Positions 63,791 to 64,000 of a stretch of 64,000 bases of DNA are shown here, in pieces. Numbering within the stretch: position 1 is the stretch's first letter; the number at the start of each line of letters is the position of its first letter. Source of the DNA: Phaseolus vulgaris (lineage: Eukaryota; Streptophyta; Magnoliopsida; Fabales; Fabaceae); the NCBI RefSeq assembly GCF_000499845.2, contig NC_023754.2:17982111-18046110 (forward strand). Reading direction: 5' to 3'. Both the position numbers and the translations under genes were made by a program. Under the pieces are notes generated by a model. That model searched no databases and was not told where the DNA came from. It worked only from the letters and a program-made list of their open reading frames with translations.

Positions 63791-64000
63791 TCTTGTTCTG
63801 TAGGTTTTGGTCTTACTATCTTGGGTGAGGGTTATTTGTTTGTCTTATTAACTTGGGTGAGGGATTTTGTTGGTTTTTGGTTACTTTTAGGGGGTGTTTC
63901 TTTTGTCTTGTATTTGTTATTACTTGCAACTGAAAGGTAGTTAGGGCCTTCTGAGGGATGATGTTATTGTGGTTGGTGTGGGTGTATCTTCTTTTATCTT

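Noticed and set aside
1..64000. tRNA, rRNA or CRISPR features
   Set aside because: I scanned for T-loop-like GGTTCRA motifs, rRNA-like segments and regular short spaced repeats. None held up, and CRISPR is not expected in a plant nuclear sequence.

Overview
This is a plant nuclear chromosome window: very A+T-rich, full of poly-A/T tracts, with intron-bearing genes and plant retrotransposons. The recurring ~120-bp TGTTGGAGATC terminal repeat and the protein sequences suggest a legume, probably Phaseoleae (Phaseolus or Vigna type). That assignment is an inference from recall, not a search. Only two host genes are convincing. The rest is transposon debris or A/T-rich sequence in which I see no gene.

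Layout. (1) At 2052-4448 (minus) lies an intronless 798-codon CRINKLY4-related receptor-like kinase, closest by eye to Arabidopsis CCR3. (2) From 4.5 to 16 kb is A/T-rich spacer with a foldback MITE (8249-8625), a second small MITE (12914-13139), a wrecked copia 3' end (about 13470-14097) and a LINE RNase H relic (15840-16085). (3) At 16141-20278 is a Ty1/copia element on the minus strand with 317-bp LTRs, an ATGAT target duplication and a single-frame pol broken by four stop codons; most of gag is missing. (4) From 20 to 53 kb is spacer with a family of TRIM mini-retrotransposons (22611, 38334, 41094, 42667 and 50651), a family of hairpin-forming MITEs, a Ty3/gypsy-like LTR relic carrying an antisense Ser-rich ORF (25.5-26.5 kb), a LINE reverse transcriptase relic (33.1-34.2 kb), a degenerate satellite-like tract (30.6-31.06 kb) and another degenerate repeat tract (48.7-49.07 kb). 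(5) At 54289-60364 (plus) is a three-exon D53/SMXL6-7-8-clade gene, a strigolactone-signalling repressor of 1092 predicted residues. (6) From 62360 to about 63790 (plus) is a second LINE reverse transcriptase relic near the right edge.

The two host genes belong to unrelated pathways: receptor kinase signalling at the membrane and a nuclear hormone-signalling repressor. Nothing suggests they work together. The most biologically interesting point is that the SMXL protein reads M-R-K-T where the family degradation motif is R-G-K-T. The most informative transposon findings are the copia element, whose four stops can all be explained by C-to-T type changes, and the TRIM family with readable target-site duplications. 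I found no convincing new multi-gene system.
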